Shown in pieces: positions 30,114 to 39,744 of a stretch of 64,000 nucleotides of DNA (the first letter of the stretch is position 1; every line of letters begins with the position of its first letter). The notes beneath the pieces were generated by a model, which was not told the DNA's origin, searched no databases, and saw only the letters and a program-made list of their open reading frames with translations. This DNA comes from Palaemon carinicauda (taxonomy: Eukaryota > Arthropoda > Malacostraca > Decapoda > Palaemonidae): the NCBI RefSeq assembly GCF_036898095.1, contig NC_090750.1:94701412-94765411 (forward strand), given 5' to 3'. A program made the position numbers and the translations under genes.

Positions 30114-32660
30114 ATGGCTGACCCTTCTCCTATCCCTGGACCTAAATTTCGTAAATGTAATGCTAGGGATTGTAACAAACGTCTTCCCAAGGCCTCTCTC
30201 GACCCACATACCGTGTGTTCTAATTGCCGGGGTAAAACCTGCCAATTAGGAGATCGGTGTGATGAGTGCGTGGTCTTGTCGGAATTCGACTGGCTAGAGT
30301 TTGATAAGTATTCTCGTAAGCTTGAGAGAGATAGGGTGAGGAGAAGCTCCTCTAGGTCGTTGGATTTTTCCTCCTCCCATGCCCCTGAACCTAATCCTTC
30401 CCCTGTAGTAGTTGTTCCTGAACCCTCTACTAGCACTCATGAACCATCCATGCGGGATATGTTGCTTGCCATTCAAGCTTTGGGCGAGAGAGTTGAGTCC
30501 TTAGCATCGGACCGTAATCAACTCATGGCGGATGTAAATGTGTTAAAGTGTCAGAGTGCCAAATCAGAAAATCGTGGGGATAAAGTGATAAGTGCGCAAA
30601 GTGTTTTTAGTGTTGCGACCGAGGGTTCGTCTGTTCGTGCTTGTCGTTCTCCTAGTCCGAGACCTCTTTCAGGCTCCCCTGCACCAGGGAGAAGTAATGT
30701 CGTAGGACTTAAGGGGACGAGAGGCTTTAACCAACGAACAGACGTTCCCTCTGTGGTTTCGGGCATGTCTCGTCAAGATCGCCCCTACCATAAGACGAGC
30801 GAGGCTGTTTTCTCCTCGTCATCCGAAGGCTTCTCGCAAAAGAAACCTTGGAGCAAAGTTTCTAGACCCTTAAAGCGGAAGTCAGTCCCTTCAGGACAGG
30901 TCCAGCGTCCTGGCTGTAGCCATTGGGACAGCTCTGACCCTTTGCAGTCGTTGGAAGACTGTTCGCCGATCAAACGTAAGCGTAACACGGGCTCCGAGAG
31001 TCTCAGTAAAGGCAATGTTTTGCCGTCACAGACGTTACCATCGTCTCGGCCCGTACCGACTCCCGTTGATCCTAAATGGGTTGTCCTGCAGGATATGCAG
31101 AATAAGCTTGCCTCCCTTATGGAGGAGTATACCGTTGAGCGGGTTCACGATGATCCTCGCCGTTACGCTGATTGAGACTCTGGCCGTCAGCCGCCAAAAC
31201 GAGCCTTTACTCGTCCTTTTGACGTTACGAAACGTGATGTCGGTAGTTTGTCACGTCAGTCACGTGACTTGGAGCCTCACTCGATGCAGTCCCGTGTTGA
31301 CTTTCAGCCGCTGCCGCAGCCTCGTGTTGACGTTCAGCCGCTGCCGCAGTCTCGTGTTGACGTTCAGGACGTTCGGCAACCAGCTCAGTTGCCTTGTTTT
31401 GACGTTGAGCGTCAAGCACCGCAGTCAAGGGTTGTTTTGACTGCTCAGTCTAGGCAGTCAAGGCAGTCTCGACTTGACGTCGAGCGTCCATCAGCTCCTG
31501 TTGTTGTTGCTGGTCAGTCCTTTCAGCAGCGACATGACGTAGCTTCCTTGACTACTACTGCTGCTCCTTTGCGTGTGGACTTTGCTTGTCAAGCATTGCC
31601 ACCGCGGCAGGTCTCTCCCTTTCTTGAGACTCATCAATTGTCGGACGAGGTTCCTTCAGATGAGGATGTTGCTGATCCTCCGCCTACTGATATTCCTTTG
31701 GATGTTTTATCAGACGTAGAAGAGCCTAAGACTGCTCAGCCCTCTATGGACTTTAAGAAAATCATGATAATTTTTAAGGATCTTTTCCCAGACCATTTTG
31801 TTACTTCTGCTCCTCGTTCGCCTCCCTCAGAGTTTGCGCTAGGCATAGCTGCTGCGAAGCCTTCTTTTACTAAGCTAGTGCTCTCTCGCTCTTCTAAGAG
31901 GGCTTTACGTTTGCTAGGCGACTGGTTGGTTACCAGGAGGAGTTTGGGGAAGACGGCCTTTGCTTTCCCTCCTTTTAAACTAGCTTCTAGAGCGAGCGTC
32001 TGGTATGACACGGGAGAAGTTCTCGGCTTGGGAGTCCCTGCCTCTGCCCAGGGTGACTTCTCAAGCCTCGTAGACTCTCCCCGTCGCCTGGCCATGAGAC
32101 GCTCTAAAGTTTGTTGGTCCGCCTCGGACCTTGACCATCTCCTTAAAGGGGTTTACTGGGCCTTCGAAGTTTTTAACTTTTTAGATTGGTCTCTAGGAGC
32201 ATTAAGCAGGAAGATCTCGTCTGCCGACCAGGATGTTTCCGTGCTTATTATGTCTTGTATGGACAAAGCCATCCGCGATGGCTCCAATGAGCTCGCCGCC
32301 ACCTTTACGTCTGGAGTCCTGAAGAAGAGGGAAACTCTTTGCTCATTCCTTTCAGCAGGAGTTACTCCCTGTCAAAGGTCGGAGCTTCTCTTTACTCCCT
32401 TATCAGCTGCCTTGTTTCCTCAACAGCTGATCAAGGACATTGCGGCTTCGCTTGTGCAGAAGGATACACACGACCTGATGGCTACTTCTGCTCGTAAGGG
32501 AGCTCCTTCATCGTCTTATGTCGTGAGGCCCAAGATCGATACCCCAGCGACTAGGTTTATCCCGCCCTTTCGTGGCAGAGCCCCCAGTAGGGGAGGCGCT
32601 CGTGCCGACGGAAAAAGAGGCAAGAGGAGAGGATCCAAGTCCTCCCGTGGCAGAGTCTGA
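30114..32660 (+). pseudogene. gag: A gag with a single nonsense codon
   Basis: The frame runs 848 codons from the ATG at 30114 with one TGA at 31173-31175 (codon 354), where B has CGA. The N-terminus has C-N-A-R-D-C, then D-P-H-T-V-C-S-N-C-R-G and the rest of a C-x2-C-x4-C-x5-C-x2-C cluster. A charged coiled segment (K-Y-S-R-K-L-E-R-D-R), a Gln/Val/Asp-rich repeat region (31250-31560), an acidic stretch and a capsid-like part (S-K-R-A-L-R-L-L-G-D-W, 31890) follow. The C-terminus is basic and Gly/Arg-rich (R-G-K-R-R-G-S-K-S-S-R-G-R-V). CGA-to-TGA is a plausible CpG decay. Product: structural, nucleic-acid-binding. Confidence 0.9.
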
Positions 32661-34719
32661 CTGCCCACGTCCTCAGACAGCGGTAGGGTCCAGACTGAAC
32701 AGCTTCTGGCAGGCCTGGGAGAAGAGGGGTGCAGACCAAGAGTCTGTGTTGTTGCTCAAGGAGGGGTACAAAATACTTTTTGTATGCAGATCTCCTCTAG
32801 TAACAGTTCCTCTAGACCTCTCTCCCAGGTATCGAGAGGAGTCAAGGAGGCAAGCTCTACATCAACAGGTGTCTCTGTTGCTAGAGAAGGAAGCGGTGGT
32901 GAAAGTCTCGGACCTTCAATCACCGGGATTTTACAACCGTCTCTTCCTAGTCCCAAAGCATACGGGAGGTTGGAGGCCAGTGCTGGACGTCAGTGCGCTC
33001 AACGTTTTTGTTATAAAAACAAAATTTACGATGGAGACCACGAAGTCCGTCCTAGCAGCGGTCAGAGAGGGAGACTGGATGGTCTCTCTCGACCTGCAGG
33101 ATGCGTACTTCCACATTCCTATTCACCCAGATTCTCAACCGTATCTGAGGTTTGTTTACAGGAATGTGGTGTACCAGTTTCGAGCACTGTGCTTCGGCCT
33201 CAGCCCTGCTCCTCTCGTGTTTACGAGGCTCATGAGGAATGTGGCAAAATTCCTTCATTTATCGGGAATTCGAGCCTCCCTGTACTTGGACGACTGGCTT
33301 CTCAGAGCATCGTCCCGTCATCGCTGTCTGCAGGACCTTCAATGGACGTTGGGTCTGGCAAAGGAGTTGGGGCTGTTGGTGAACTTAGAAAAGTCTCAAC
33401 TGAATCCATCCCAGACGATTCTCTATTTGGGGATGGAGATTCGCAGTCTAGTTTTTCGGGCTTTTCCGTCTGCCACCAGGATAGAGCAAGCCCTGCTCAA
33501 AGTCCGCCTCATGCTGAAAAAAGACCGTTGCTCAGTAAGAAGTTGGATGAGCCTCTTAGGGACTCTGTCATCCCTGGAGCAATTTGTCTCACTAGGGAGA
33601 CTTCACCTTCGCCCTCTCCAGTTCCATCTAGACTCACACTGGAACAAGAGCAAGACTTTGGAAGCTGTGTCAATCCCGGTCTCCGAGCCAGTAAAAGCAT
33701 GCCTGAACTGGTGGGACAGCAACATAAGTCTGCGAGAGGGTCTGTCCCTGGCAGTCAAGAACCCAAACCACGTGTTGTTCTCAGACGCGTCGGATTTGGG
33801 TTGGGGAGCGACTCTGGACGGTCGGGAATGTTCGGGTCTTTGGACGTCGGATCAGAAGAGCATGCACATCAACGGCAAGGAGCTGTTAGCGGTTCACTTG
33901 GCCTTGACGAGTTTCGAGAGCATTCTTCGAAACAAAGTGGTAGAAGTCAATTCGGACAACACCACAGCATTGGCGTACATCTCCAAGCAAGGAGGCACTC
34001 ACTCCCACACACTGTTCGTCATCGCAAGGGACCTCCTCATCTGGTCAAAAAATCGAGGCATCTCCCTGTTGACAAGATTCATCCAGGGGGACTTGAACGT
34101 CTTGGCAGACTGTCTCAGTCGGAGAGGTCAGGTGATCCCCACAGAATGGACCCTCCACAAGGACGTGTGCAAGAGTCTTTGGGTGACTTGGGGTCAACCC
34201 TCCATAGACCTCTTTGCCACCTCGTTGACCAAAAGGCTCCCGACCTATTGCTCTCCAGTCCCAGATCCAGAGGCGGCCCACATAGATGCGTTCCTACTGG
34301 ACTGGTCTCACCTGGACGCGTACGCATTCCCACCGTTCAAGATCATCAACAAGGTACTGCAGAAGTTCGCCTCTCACGAAGGGACAAGGTTGACATTGGT
34401 TGCTCCCCTCTGGCCCGCGAGAGAGTGGTTCACAGAGGTACTTCAATGGCTGGTAGACGTTCCAAGGAGTCTTCCTTTAAGGATGGATCTCTTACGGCAG
34501 CCCCACGTAAGGAATCTTCATCAAAGCCTCCCCGCGCTTCGTCTGACTGCCTTCAGACTATCGAAAGACTCTCAAGAGCTCGAGGTTTTTCGAAGGAGGC
34601 AGCCAGAGCGATTGCGAGAGCTAGGAGAGCTTCTACCATCAAGGTATACCAGTCGAAGTGGGAAGTCTTTAGAGACTGGTGCAAGTCATCATCCATTTCC
34701 TCTTCCAGTACCTCTGTAG
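32572..34719 (+). CDS. pol: A pol: RT, RNase H, methyltransferase-like region
   Basis: An uninterrupted 715-codon ORF overlaps the gag end by 89 bp in another frame and the YR start by 274 bp. RT motifs include L-D-V-S-A-L-N, S-L-D-L-Q-D-A-Y-F-H-I-P-I-H-P, L-C-F-G-L-S-P-A-P and catalytic Y-L-D-D-W at residue 238. RNase H follows with F-S-D-A-S-D-L-G-W at about 403, H-I-N-G-K-E-L-L-A and S-D-N-T-T-A-L-A-Y. The region with D-L-F-A-T and Y-A-F-P-P-F matches the MT-like domain of DIRS elements. The start codon is uncertain; expression by re-initiation, frameshift or splicing is possible. The enzyme would copy element RNA into DNA. Confidence 0.94.
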   Translation: MAEPPVGEALVPTEKEARGEDPSPPVAESDCPRPQTAVGSRLNSFWQAWEKRGADQESVLLLKEGYKILFVCRSPLVTVPLDLSPRYREESRRQALHQQVSLLLEKEAVVKVSDLQSPGFYNRLFLVPKHTGGWRPVLDVSALNVFVIKTKFTMETTKSVLAAVREGDWMVSLDLQDAYFHIPIHPDSQPYLRFVYRNVVYQFRALCFGLSPAPLVFTRLMRNVAKFLHLSGIRASLYLDDWLLRASSRHRCLQDLQWTLGLAKELGLLVNLEKSQLNPSQTILYLGMEIRSLVFRAFPSATRIEQALLKVRLMLKKDRCSVRSWMSLLGTLSSLEQFVSLGRLHLRPLQFHLDSHWNKSKTLEAVSIPVSEPVKACLNWWDSNISLREGLSLAVKNPNHVLFSDASDLGWGATLDGRECSGLWTSDQKSMHINGKELLAVHLALTSFESILRNKVVEVNSDNTTALAYISKQGGTHSHTLFVIARDLLIWSKNRGISLLTRFIQGDLNVLADCLSRRGQVIPTEWTLHKDVCKSLWVTWGQPSIDLFATSLTKRLPTYCSPVPDPEAAHIDAFLLDWSHLDAYAFPPFKIINKVLQKFASHEGTRLTLVAPLWPAREWFTEVLQWLVDVPRSLPLRMDLLRQPHVRNLHQSLPALRLTAFRLSKDSQELEVFRRRQPERLRELGELLPSRYTSRSGKSLETGASHHPFPLPVPL

Positions 34720-35618
34720 CCCAGATTGCAGACTTTCTCCTACATCTGAGAAATGTTCGCTCCCTCTCAGCGCCCACTATTAAGGGCTACAGGAGCATGT
34801 TGGCTTCTGTGTTCAGACATAGAGGCTTAGATCTGTCCAATAATAAAGATCTCCAAGATCTCCTTCAGTCCTTCGAGACCTCTAAGGAGCGTCGTATGGC
34901 AACTCCTGGATGGAACTTAGACGTGGTCCTAAGGTTCCTAATGTCCGACAGGTTTGAGCCATTACATTCAGCCTCCCTGAAGGATCTCACCCTCAAGACG
35001 CTTTTCTTAGTGTGCTTGGCTTCGGCTAAAAGGGTCAGTGAGATCCATGCCTTCAGTAAGAACATCGGCTTTTCTACAGACAAAGCCACATGTTCACTTC
35101 AGCTTGGTTTCTTGGCCAAAAATGAACTGCCTTCTCGTCCTTGGCCTAAGTCGTTTGATATACCTTGCCTGTCAGAGATCGTAGGCAACGAGCTTGAAAG
35201 AGTACTGTGTCCAGTTAGAGCTCTTAAGTTTTATTTAGCTCGTACCAAATCCTTACGAGGTGGATCTGAGGCCTTGTGGTGCTCAGTTAAGAAGCCATCA
35301 TTGCCTATGTCTAAAAATGCTTTATCGTATTTTATTAGATTTTTAATCCGAGAGGCTCATTCTCACTTGAGTGAAAAAGATCGTTGCTTGCTTAAGGTCA
35401 AGACGCACGAAGTAAGAGCTATAGCAACTTCCGTGGCCTTTAAGCAAAACAGATCTCTGCGAAGTATTATGGACGCGACCTTTTGGAGGAGCAAGTCGGT
35501 GTTCGCTTCATTTTACTTAAAAGACGTCCAGACTCTTTATGAGGACTGCTACACACTGGGTCCATTCGTTGCAGCGAGTGCAGTAGTGGGTGAGGGTTCT
35601 ACCACTACATTCCCTTAA
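34446..35618 (+). CDS. A tyrosine recombinase, intact
   Basis: The 390-residue ORF starts M-A-G-R-R. The same ATG is present in B (41527) and E0 (4358), which supports the start. Catalytic residues are visible: Arg196 in A-K-R-V-S-E, His321 and Arg324 in H-E-V-R-A-I-A-T-S, and Tyr357 in F-Y-L-K-D-V. The N-terminal core-binding part has V-Y-Q-S-K-W-E and K-G-Y-R-S-M-L. It would join the circular DNA copy to the target by strand exchange. The frame is also open upstream to 32784 through the pol region, but that part is poorly conserved against B. Confidence 0.94.
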   Translation: MAGRRSKESSFKDGSLTAAPRKESSSKPPRASSDCLQTIERLSRARGFSKEAARAIARARRASTIKVYQSKWEVFRDWCKSSSISSSSTSVAQIADFLLHLRNVRSLSAPTIKGYRSMLASVFRHRGLDLSNNKDLQDLLQSFETSKERRMATPGWNLDVVLRFLMSDRFEPLHSASLKDLTLKTLFLVCLASAKRVSEIHAFSKNIGFSTDKATCSLQLGFLAKNELPSRPWPKSFDIPCLSEIVGNELERVLCPVRALKFYLARTKSLRGGSEALWCSVKKPSLPMSKNALSYFIRFLIREAHSHLSEKDRCLLKVKTHEVRAIATSVAFKQNRSLRSIMDATFWRSKSVFASFYLKDVQTLYEDCYTLGPFVAASAVVGEGSTTTFP

Positions 35619-36007
35619 TTCCAATATCCTTTTAATCTTCTCTTGAAATGTTTTTAATCTTGTTTTGGGTTGTACGGAAGGCTAAGAAGCCTTTCGCATC
35701 CTTTTTGATTTGGCGGGTGGTCAAATGTCATTTCTTGAGAGCGCCCAGATTAAGGGTTTTGATGAGGTCCTGTTGTATGGGTTGTCGCCCTGGATACAAC
35801 AGCTCCTGGGAGTCTTTCAGCATCCTGAGAGGATGGCTGGGCTTCGTGAGGAAAGCGGACTAACATGGCAGAGTAATCGTCAGAGTCAGCTTCCTTACCA
35901 GGTACCTATATTTATTTGGGTTTTGTTATGATATAACTGTCAAAAACTCTAAGCATATACGCCTTTATTGTATTAATACTGGTCTCTACCCACCACCATG
36001 GGTGTGA
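35619..36007 (+). other. A 3' non-coding block
   Basis: It aligns with B (42700-43080) and partly with E0 (about 3190-2990). Shared words include gttgtacggaaggctaagaa, gatttggcgggtggtc, and cttccttaccaggtacct. No conserved ORF. It lies between the YR stop and the ICR. Confidence 0.8.
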
Positions 36008-36335
36008 ATCAGCTATTATATATTCATCGGCTAAGTTTAATATTTAAAAATGATATTTTGATTATAAAATAAATTTTTCAATATACTTACCCGGTGAATA
36101 TATAAATTAAAGGCCCTCCCTTCCTCCCCAATAGAGACCCAGCGGAATGAGAAGAACTGGAGCTGTTTACATGTATATGCGGTATCTGGCCGATAGTTGG
36201 CGCTGGTGGGCACACCCGCAACCTTCATGGCGATCGCTCGCGAGTTTTTGTGTTTCTGTCGAGCCGTCCGAGACGTCAGCTATTATATATTCACCGGGTA
36301 AGTATATTCAAAAATTTATTTTATAATAAAAATAT
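36008..36335 (+). repeat. A ICR and right ITR
   Basis: 36011-36045 (cagctattatatattcatcgg) is the reverse complement of the A left terminus; 36068-36105 repeats the far right end inverted. The ITR proper, 36151-36335, is the reverse complement of 29746-29912. The extra 36110-36150 segment contains ctcccttcctccccaat, also in B. Confidence 0.9.
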
Positions 36336-36595
36336 ATTTAATCAAACTTGCCCGCCAGCCCTATCCCCCGTGAAGTCTCACCTCCAAGCAAAGTGAGCTC
36401 AAGCACAGGTGTGTGTGAGGGGGGTGGGTAGCAAGCTACCTTCCCTACCCCCCGCTAACTAGCGGTGTGGTAGTAAACCCTTGTTAAAATTCTAATGGCA
36501 CGTCATTTCCAGCTACGCCGAAAGTAATAACCCCTATTAAATAGCTAAGGTTTGTATAGTTAGGAAAAATACAAATTATCTACGAATTTGTCATT
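36336..36595 (+). repeat. C1 right ITR, distal part
   Basis: Resumes the C1 right ITR after element A. It contains cgctaactagcgg, ggtagcaagctacc, and the terminal ggtttgtatagttaggaaaa, the reverse complement of the matching ICR piece at 29695-29740. Confidence 0.85.
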
Positions 36596-36885
36596 TTTTG
36601 GGCTCAAGCCATGTCTTCCTGATGGAAGTTTACCAGAGAATTACTAGAAAGTACTGTATCTGAGGATTTGTATAAGTGCCTCAACCTTGGGACAATTCTA
36701 TATGGTCATCCAGACCATTGAGGAAAATGATGTTGCTGTTATACGTCATTACCACTAATCATAGAACAATGTTAGGGCTTCCTGCCCCTGCAGGGAAGTG
36801 TCATGCTAGACAGTAAAAAAGTCTCAAGGTTTGTATATATGTAGGAACAAATATAAGTATCAACTAGATCTATATTTTTAAATAT
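36596..36885. other. Spacer between C1 and B, no gene seen
   Basis: About 290 bp with no ORF of note. A caaggtttgtatatatgtag word near 36826-36845 resembles the terminal word of C-type ITRs, so part of it may be older element debris. B inserted at its right edge. Confidence 0.5.
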
Positions 36886-37050
36886 TTAACTTAGCCGGTG
36901 AATATATAATAGCTGCTCAGCGGCTCGACAGAAAACACACACAAAAACTCGCGAGCGATCGCTATGAAGGTTGCGGGTGTGCCCACCAGCGCCAACTATC
37001 GGCCAGATACCACACATGCATGTAAACAAGCCTTCAATTCTTCTCTGTCG
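36886..37050 (+). repeat. B left ITR
   Basis: Reverse complement of about 43239-43423, with the B-specific gctgctcagcggctcgacag and the cacacacaaaaactcgcg stretch reproduced exactly in the right ITR. Confidence 0.92.
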
Positions 37051-37248
37051 ACCTTGACGACAAGACGTATCAATACTCGCTGTATAACCTGGAGTTTTCT
37101 CAACATATTTGGTGAAGTACTTCATTTTGGTTTGAGCTTTCGCAGTGCAGGTGTTTTTCCTCAACTTAAACTCTTGAACTCTTTATTGGACAGATTTAAT
37201 TGTTGATGACTTGGATTGTTTTTTTGGACTTTCTTTGACTAATTCAAA

Positions 37249-39744
37249 ATGGCTGACGCTTCACAAGCCCCTAGATTTCGTAAGTGTAATGCTAGGGACT
37301 GTAATAGGCGTCTTCCAAAGGCCTCTCTCGACCCACATACTGTGTGTTCTAATTGTCGGGGTAAAACCTGTCAATTAGGAGATCGGTGTGAGGAATGCGT
37401 GGGCCTTTCGGAATTCGATTGGCTCGAATACGATAAGTATTCTCGTAGGCTAGAGAGAGATAGGGTAAGGAGGAGTTCCTCTAGGTCAGTAGATTTTTCC
37501 TCTCCACATGCCCCTGACCCTAATCCTTCCCCTGTAGTGGTTGTACCTAACCCCCCTTCTGGCACTCAGGAACCATCTATGCAAGACATGTTACGTGCTA
37601 TTCATGCCTTGGGTGAAAGAGTTGAAGCGTTAGCAACTGATCGTAATCAACTCATGGCTGACGTTAAAGAGCTTAAGTGTCAGAGTGCCACAGCGGAAAA
37701 TAGTGGGAAAGTGATTAGTGCGCAAAGTGTTGTGAACAGTGTTGCGACCGAGGGTTCGTCTGTTCGTGCCTGTCGTTCACCTAGTCCGAGACCTCTTGCA
37801 AGCTCCCAAGCCCAGGGGAGAAGTAATGTCGTACGACTTATGGGTTCGAGAGGCCTTGATCAGCGAACAGACGTTCCCTCTATGGTATCAGGCGTATCTC
37901 ACCAAGATCGCCCCTACCATAAGACGAGAGAGCCCATTTTCTCCTCGTCATCCGAAGGCTTTTCGCATAAGAAACCGTGGAGCAAGGTTTCTAGGCCCCT
38001 TAAGCGAAAGTCGGTCCCTTCAGGACAGGTCCAGCGTCCTGGATGTAGTCATTGGGACAGTTCTGACCCGTTGCAGTCATCGGATGACTGCTCGCCGCCT
38101 AAGCAGCAAAGTTACACAGGCTCAGAGAGTCTTGGTGTAGGCAAGGTTGTGCCGTCTCAGACGTTAACCCCGTCGTTTACCGCACCCATTCCCGTGGACC
38201 CTAAATGGGTTATACTGCAGGACATGCAGACTAAGCTCGCCTCCCTTATGGAAGACTATTCTGCCGATAAGGTTCACGTTGATCCTAGCCGTTTATCTCA
38301 TCGAGATCCTGGCCTTCAGCCGCCCAAACGAACCTTTGTGCGTCCTGTTGACGTTGGCGTAGCTAAGTCACGTCAGTCACGATATGTAGAGCCTCACTCG
38401 ATGCGGTCACGTGTTGACTTTCAGCCGCATTTGGACGTTAGGCCACTTCCTAATGCTCCTGTTGACGTTCAGGACGTTCGCCAACCAGCGGAGTTGACTT
38501 GTTTTGACGCTGAGCGTCAACCACCGCAGTCTAGAGTTGTTTTGACTGCTCAGACTAGGCAGTCAAAACAGTCTCGAGTGGACGCCGAGCGTCCTCCCGC
38601 ACCTGTTGTTGTTGACAGTTCACAGACTGTTAAGCAGTTACATGACGTTGCGTCCTGGTCCGCTACTAATGCACCAGTGCGTGTGGACGCTGCGTGTCAA
38701 GCATTGCCAACCCCTTTGCTTGTTACTCAGCAGTTGTCAGATGAGGATCCTTCAGATGAGGACGTTGCTGACCCTCAGCATGATGATCATCCTTCGGATG
38801 TAGATGAACCCAGAACAGTTCCTCCATCAATGGACTTTAAGAAAGTCATGTTAATTTTTAAGGAGTTGTTTCCCGATCACTTCGTCGCTGTTGCTCCTCG
38901 TTCGCCACCGTCTGAGTTTGCTCTAGGCTTACCTGCTAACATGCCAGCCTTTACAAAACTTGTGCTCTCTCGCTCTTCCAAGAGAGCTTTACGGCTTTTA
39001 GGCGACTGGTTGGAAACCAAGAGGAGTTTGGGGAAGACGGCCTTTGCCTTCCCTCCGTCTAAACTCTCGTCTAGATCGAGCGTCTGGTATGCCACGGGAG
39101 AAGTTCTCGGCTTGGGAGTCCCTGCCTCTGCCGAGGGTGACTTCTCAAGCCTTGTAGACTCTCCCCGCCGCCTAGCCATGAGACGCTCGAAGATTAGTTG
39201 GTCCTCCTCGGACCTTGACCATCTGCTGAAAGGCATTTACAGAGCCTTTGAAGTTTTCAACTTCCTTGACTGGTGTTTGGGAGCCTTAAGTAGGAAAATC
39301 TCATCGGCTGATAGAGATGTCTCCTTACTGATTATGTCCTGTATGGATAAAGCCATCCGCGATGGTTCCAATGAGCTCTCCTCCTCTTTTACGTCGGGAG
39401 TCTTAAAGAAGCGAGAGTCCCTTTGCTCTTTTCTTTCGGCAGGAGTTACTCCCTGTCAGAGATCTGAACTGCTCTTTGCTCCCTTATCAAAGTTTTTGTT
39501 CCCGCAACAATTGGTTAAGGACATAGCTTCTTCACTCGTGCAGAAGGACACCCATGACTTGGTGGCGTCCTCTGCTCGCAAAGGGACTCCTTCTACATCC
39601 TTTTCAGCTAGACCTAGGATAGACACTCCGGCATCCAGATTTATTCCGCCCTTTCGTGGCAGAGCTCCCAGCAGGGGAAGTACTCGCGCCGAGGGAAAGA
39701 GAGGAAAGAAGAGAGGAGCCAAGTCCTCACGTGGCAGAGTCTGA
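37249..39744 (+). CDS. gag: B Gag, intact
   Basis: An 831-residue uninterrupted ORF. Cysteines at 13 and 18 precede D-P-H-T-V-C (Cys33), Cys36, Cys41, Cys47 and Cys50, likely a zinc-binding module. A Lys/Arg/Glu-rich segment (Y-S-R-R-L-E-R-D-R) follows, then Ser/Pro-rich and Gln/Val-rich repeats (about 370-480), an acidic run (P-S-D-E-D-V-A-D), the capsid-like half with K-R-A-L-R-L-L-G-D-W, V-L-G-L-G-V-P-A and C-M-D-K-A-I-R-D, and a basic Gly/Arg C-terminus. It would package element RNA. The last 89 bp overlap pol. A Q-to-stop or R-to-stop lesion as in A is absent. Confidence 0.93.
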   Translation: MADASQAPRFRKCNARDCNRRLPKASLDPHTVCSNCRGKTCQLGDRCEECVGLSEFDWLEYDKYSRRLERDRVRRSSSRSVDFSSPHAPDPNPSPVVVVPNPPSGTQEPSMQDMLRAIHALGERVEALATDRNQLMADVKELKCQSATAENSGKVISAQSVVNSVATEGSSVRACRSPSPRPLASSQAQGRSNVVRLMGSRGLDQRTDVPSMVSGVSHQDRPYHKTREPIFSSSSEGFSHKKPWSKVSRPLKRKSVPSGQVQRPGCSHWDSSDPLQSSDDCSPPKQQSYTGSESLGVGKVVPSQTLTPSFTAPIPVDPKWVILQDMQTKLASLMEDYSADKVHVDPSRLSHRDPGLQPPKRTFVRPVDVGVAKSRQSRYVEPHSMRSRVDFQPHLDVRPLPNAPVDVQDVRQPAELTCFDAERQPPQSRVVLTAQTRQSKQSRVDAERPPAPVVVDSSQTVKQLHDVASWSATNAPVRVDAACQALPTPLLVTQQLSDEDPSDEDVADPQHDDHPSDVDEPRTVPPSMDFKKVMLIFKELFPDHFVAVAPRSPPSEFALGLPANMPAFTKLVLSRSSKRALRLLGDWLETKRSLGKTAFAFPPSKLSSRSSVWYATGEVLGLGVPASAEGDFSSLVDSPRRLAMRRSKISWSSSDLDHLLKGIYRAFEVFNFLDWCLGALSRKISSADRDVSLLIMSCMDKAIRDGSNELSSSFTSGVLKKRESLCSFLSAGVTPCQRSELLFAPLSKFLFPQQLVKDIASSLVQKDTHDLVASSARKGTPSTSFSARPRIDTPASRFIPPFRGRAPSRGSTRAEGKRGKKRGAKSSRGRV

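Larger units (their letters stand above)
29746..36335 (+). mobile_element. DIRS-like retrotransposon A, nearly intact, nested in C1
   Basis: The 6,590-bp element lies between C1 halves ending tagct and starting atttaatc, which join to the undisturbed sequence seen in C3 (tagct? atttaatc at about 63880). No target duplication is present, as expected of YR-mediated insertion. ITRs (29746-29912 and 36151-36335) match each other, including variants absent from B. Gag, pol and YR are in order, with one in-frame stop in gag (31173) and no other visible lesion. Gag and YR share a frame; pol lies in the next. Confidence 0.93.
20961..36595 (+). mobile_element. DIRS-like retrotransposon C1, interrupted by a LINE and by element A
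   Basis: The left ITR begins at tttgttccgtaactgac (about 20963). Gag, pol and YR remnants follow on plus, then a 3' non-coding block, the ICR at about 29660, and the right ITR, which is split by element A and resumes at 36336-36595. Removing the LINE (25544-27071 plus one target copy) and A (29746-36335) leaves a host element of about 7.5 kb. Gag and pol carry frameshifts and stops; YR has a nonsense codon near its end. It shares ITR type and 3' block with C2 and C3 and is the least damaged C-type pol in the window. Confidence 0.85.

Noticed and set aside
32784..34445. Separate protein encoded in the YR frame opposite pol in A (and 40054-41526 in B)
   Set aside because: Between A and B this reading changes much more than pol in the same DNA, which fits synonymous pol changes and no selection on this frame.
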